From NCBI GenBank assembly GCA_016709335.1, contig JADJNC010000009.1, positions 1 to 64,000 on the forward strand: a stretch of DNA of 64,000 nt. Reading direction: 5' to 3'. How positions within the stretch are numbered: the first letter of the stretch is position 1; every line of letters begins with the position of its first letter. Positions 63,986 through 64,000 of this stretch are shown here, one piece after another. The position numbers and the translations under genes were made by a program. This stretch comes from Candidatus Propionivibrio dominans (GTDB lineage Bacteria > Pseudomonadota > Gammaproteobacteria > Burkholderiales > Rhodocyclaceae). The notes beneath the pieces were generated by a model, which was not told the DNA's origin, searched no databases, and worked only from the letters and a program-made list of their open reading frames with translations.

Positions 63986-64000
63986 GAGTTACTGGTTGTC

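Overview
The window looks like a chromosomal segment of a GC-rich betaproteobacterium, most plausibly of the Rhodocyclales (Azonexus/Dechloromonas/Accumulibacter-like). This is inferred from gene content only: a glrK-qseG-glrR-type two-component locus, an octaheme tetrathionate-reductase-type cytochrome with sulfur-transfer proteins, type-I MurB, full-length MetH, late cobalamin genes, bacteriohemerythrin and dispersed paired-hairpin repeats. No rRNA is present, so the taxonomy stays tentative.

Layout. 0.3-3.8 kb: sigma-54 two-component system. 3.9-7.7 kb: methyltransferase, exported metallo-beta-lactamase-fold protein, NAD(P)-binding protein, bacteriohemerythrin. 8.2-15.4 kb: nine-gene Mrp-type antiporter-like operon with three large proton-channel subunits and no full-length MrpA, then a CaCA exchanger, PsiE, a yybP-ykoY (Mn2+) riboswitch with TerC, and a bacterial voltage-gated cation channel (to 20.2 kb). 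20.3-30.4 kb: frameshifted VTT protein, BamE-like lipoprotein, metH, a BglII/BstYI-type restriction-modification pair wedged before murB, acyl-CoA dehydrogenase, HAD phosphatase. 30.5-37.7 kb: lipoprotein, B12-binding radical-SAM protein, frameshifted MFS-acyltransferase, and a YiaA/B-DUF2145 operon opposite a HTH regulator. 38.0-39.9 kb: a small peptide with a double-glycine-like leader followed by a cyanophycin-synthetase-like ATP-grasp enzyme (candidate RiPP locus). 40.0-40.7 kb: toxin-antitoxin pair. 41-48.8 kb: a photo-oxidative-stress island (fasciclin, DCC protein, two photolyase-family flavoproteins, HiPIP/DUF2256 remnants, glutathione peroxidase, hydrolase, SOUL protein) whose promoters share TTGTCCNGGACAA-like palindromes. 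48.8-50.9 kb: integrase remnants and a DUF4160/DUF2442 pair beside tRNA-Arg(CCG). 51-55.6 kb: btuF, cobD, cbiB, cobQ. 55.7-57.5 kb: a sigma-54 activator divergent from a 56-residue membrane peptide. 57.5-63.5 kb: octaheme cytochrome, cytochrome b, cytochrome c, triple rhodanese and DsrE-like genes.

The most informative reconstruction is at 57.5-63.5 kb. Removing a 1465-bp IS4-like element (9-bp target duplication) and the 177-bp MITE it sits in (5-bp target duplication) restores an ATGA overlap between the triple-rhodanese gene and the dsrE-like gene. The five genes therefore formed one operon before two nested insertions. A second 177-bp MITE copy lies at 46.45-46.63 kb.

Several genes carry single-base frameshifts, some in homopolymer runs (VTT protein, MFS-acyltransferase, fasciclin, transposase). 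Either there is real decay or the sequence contains residual indel errors; raw-read checks should come before biological interpretation.
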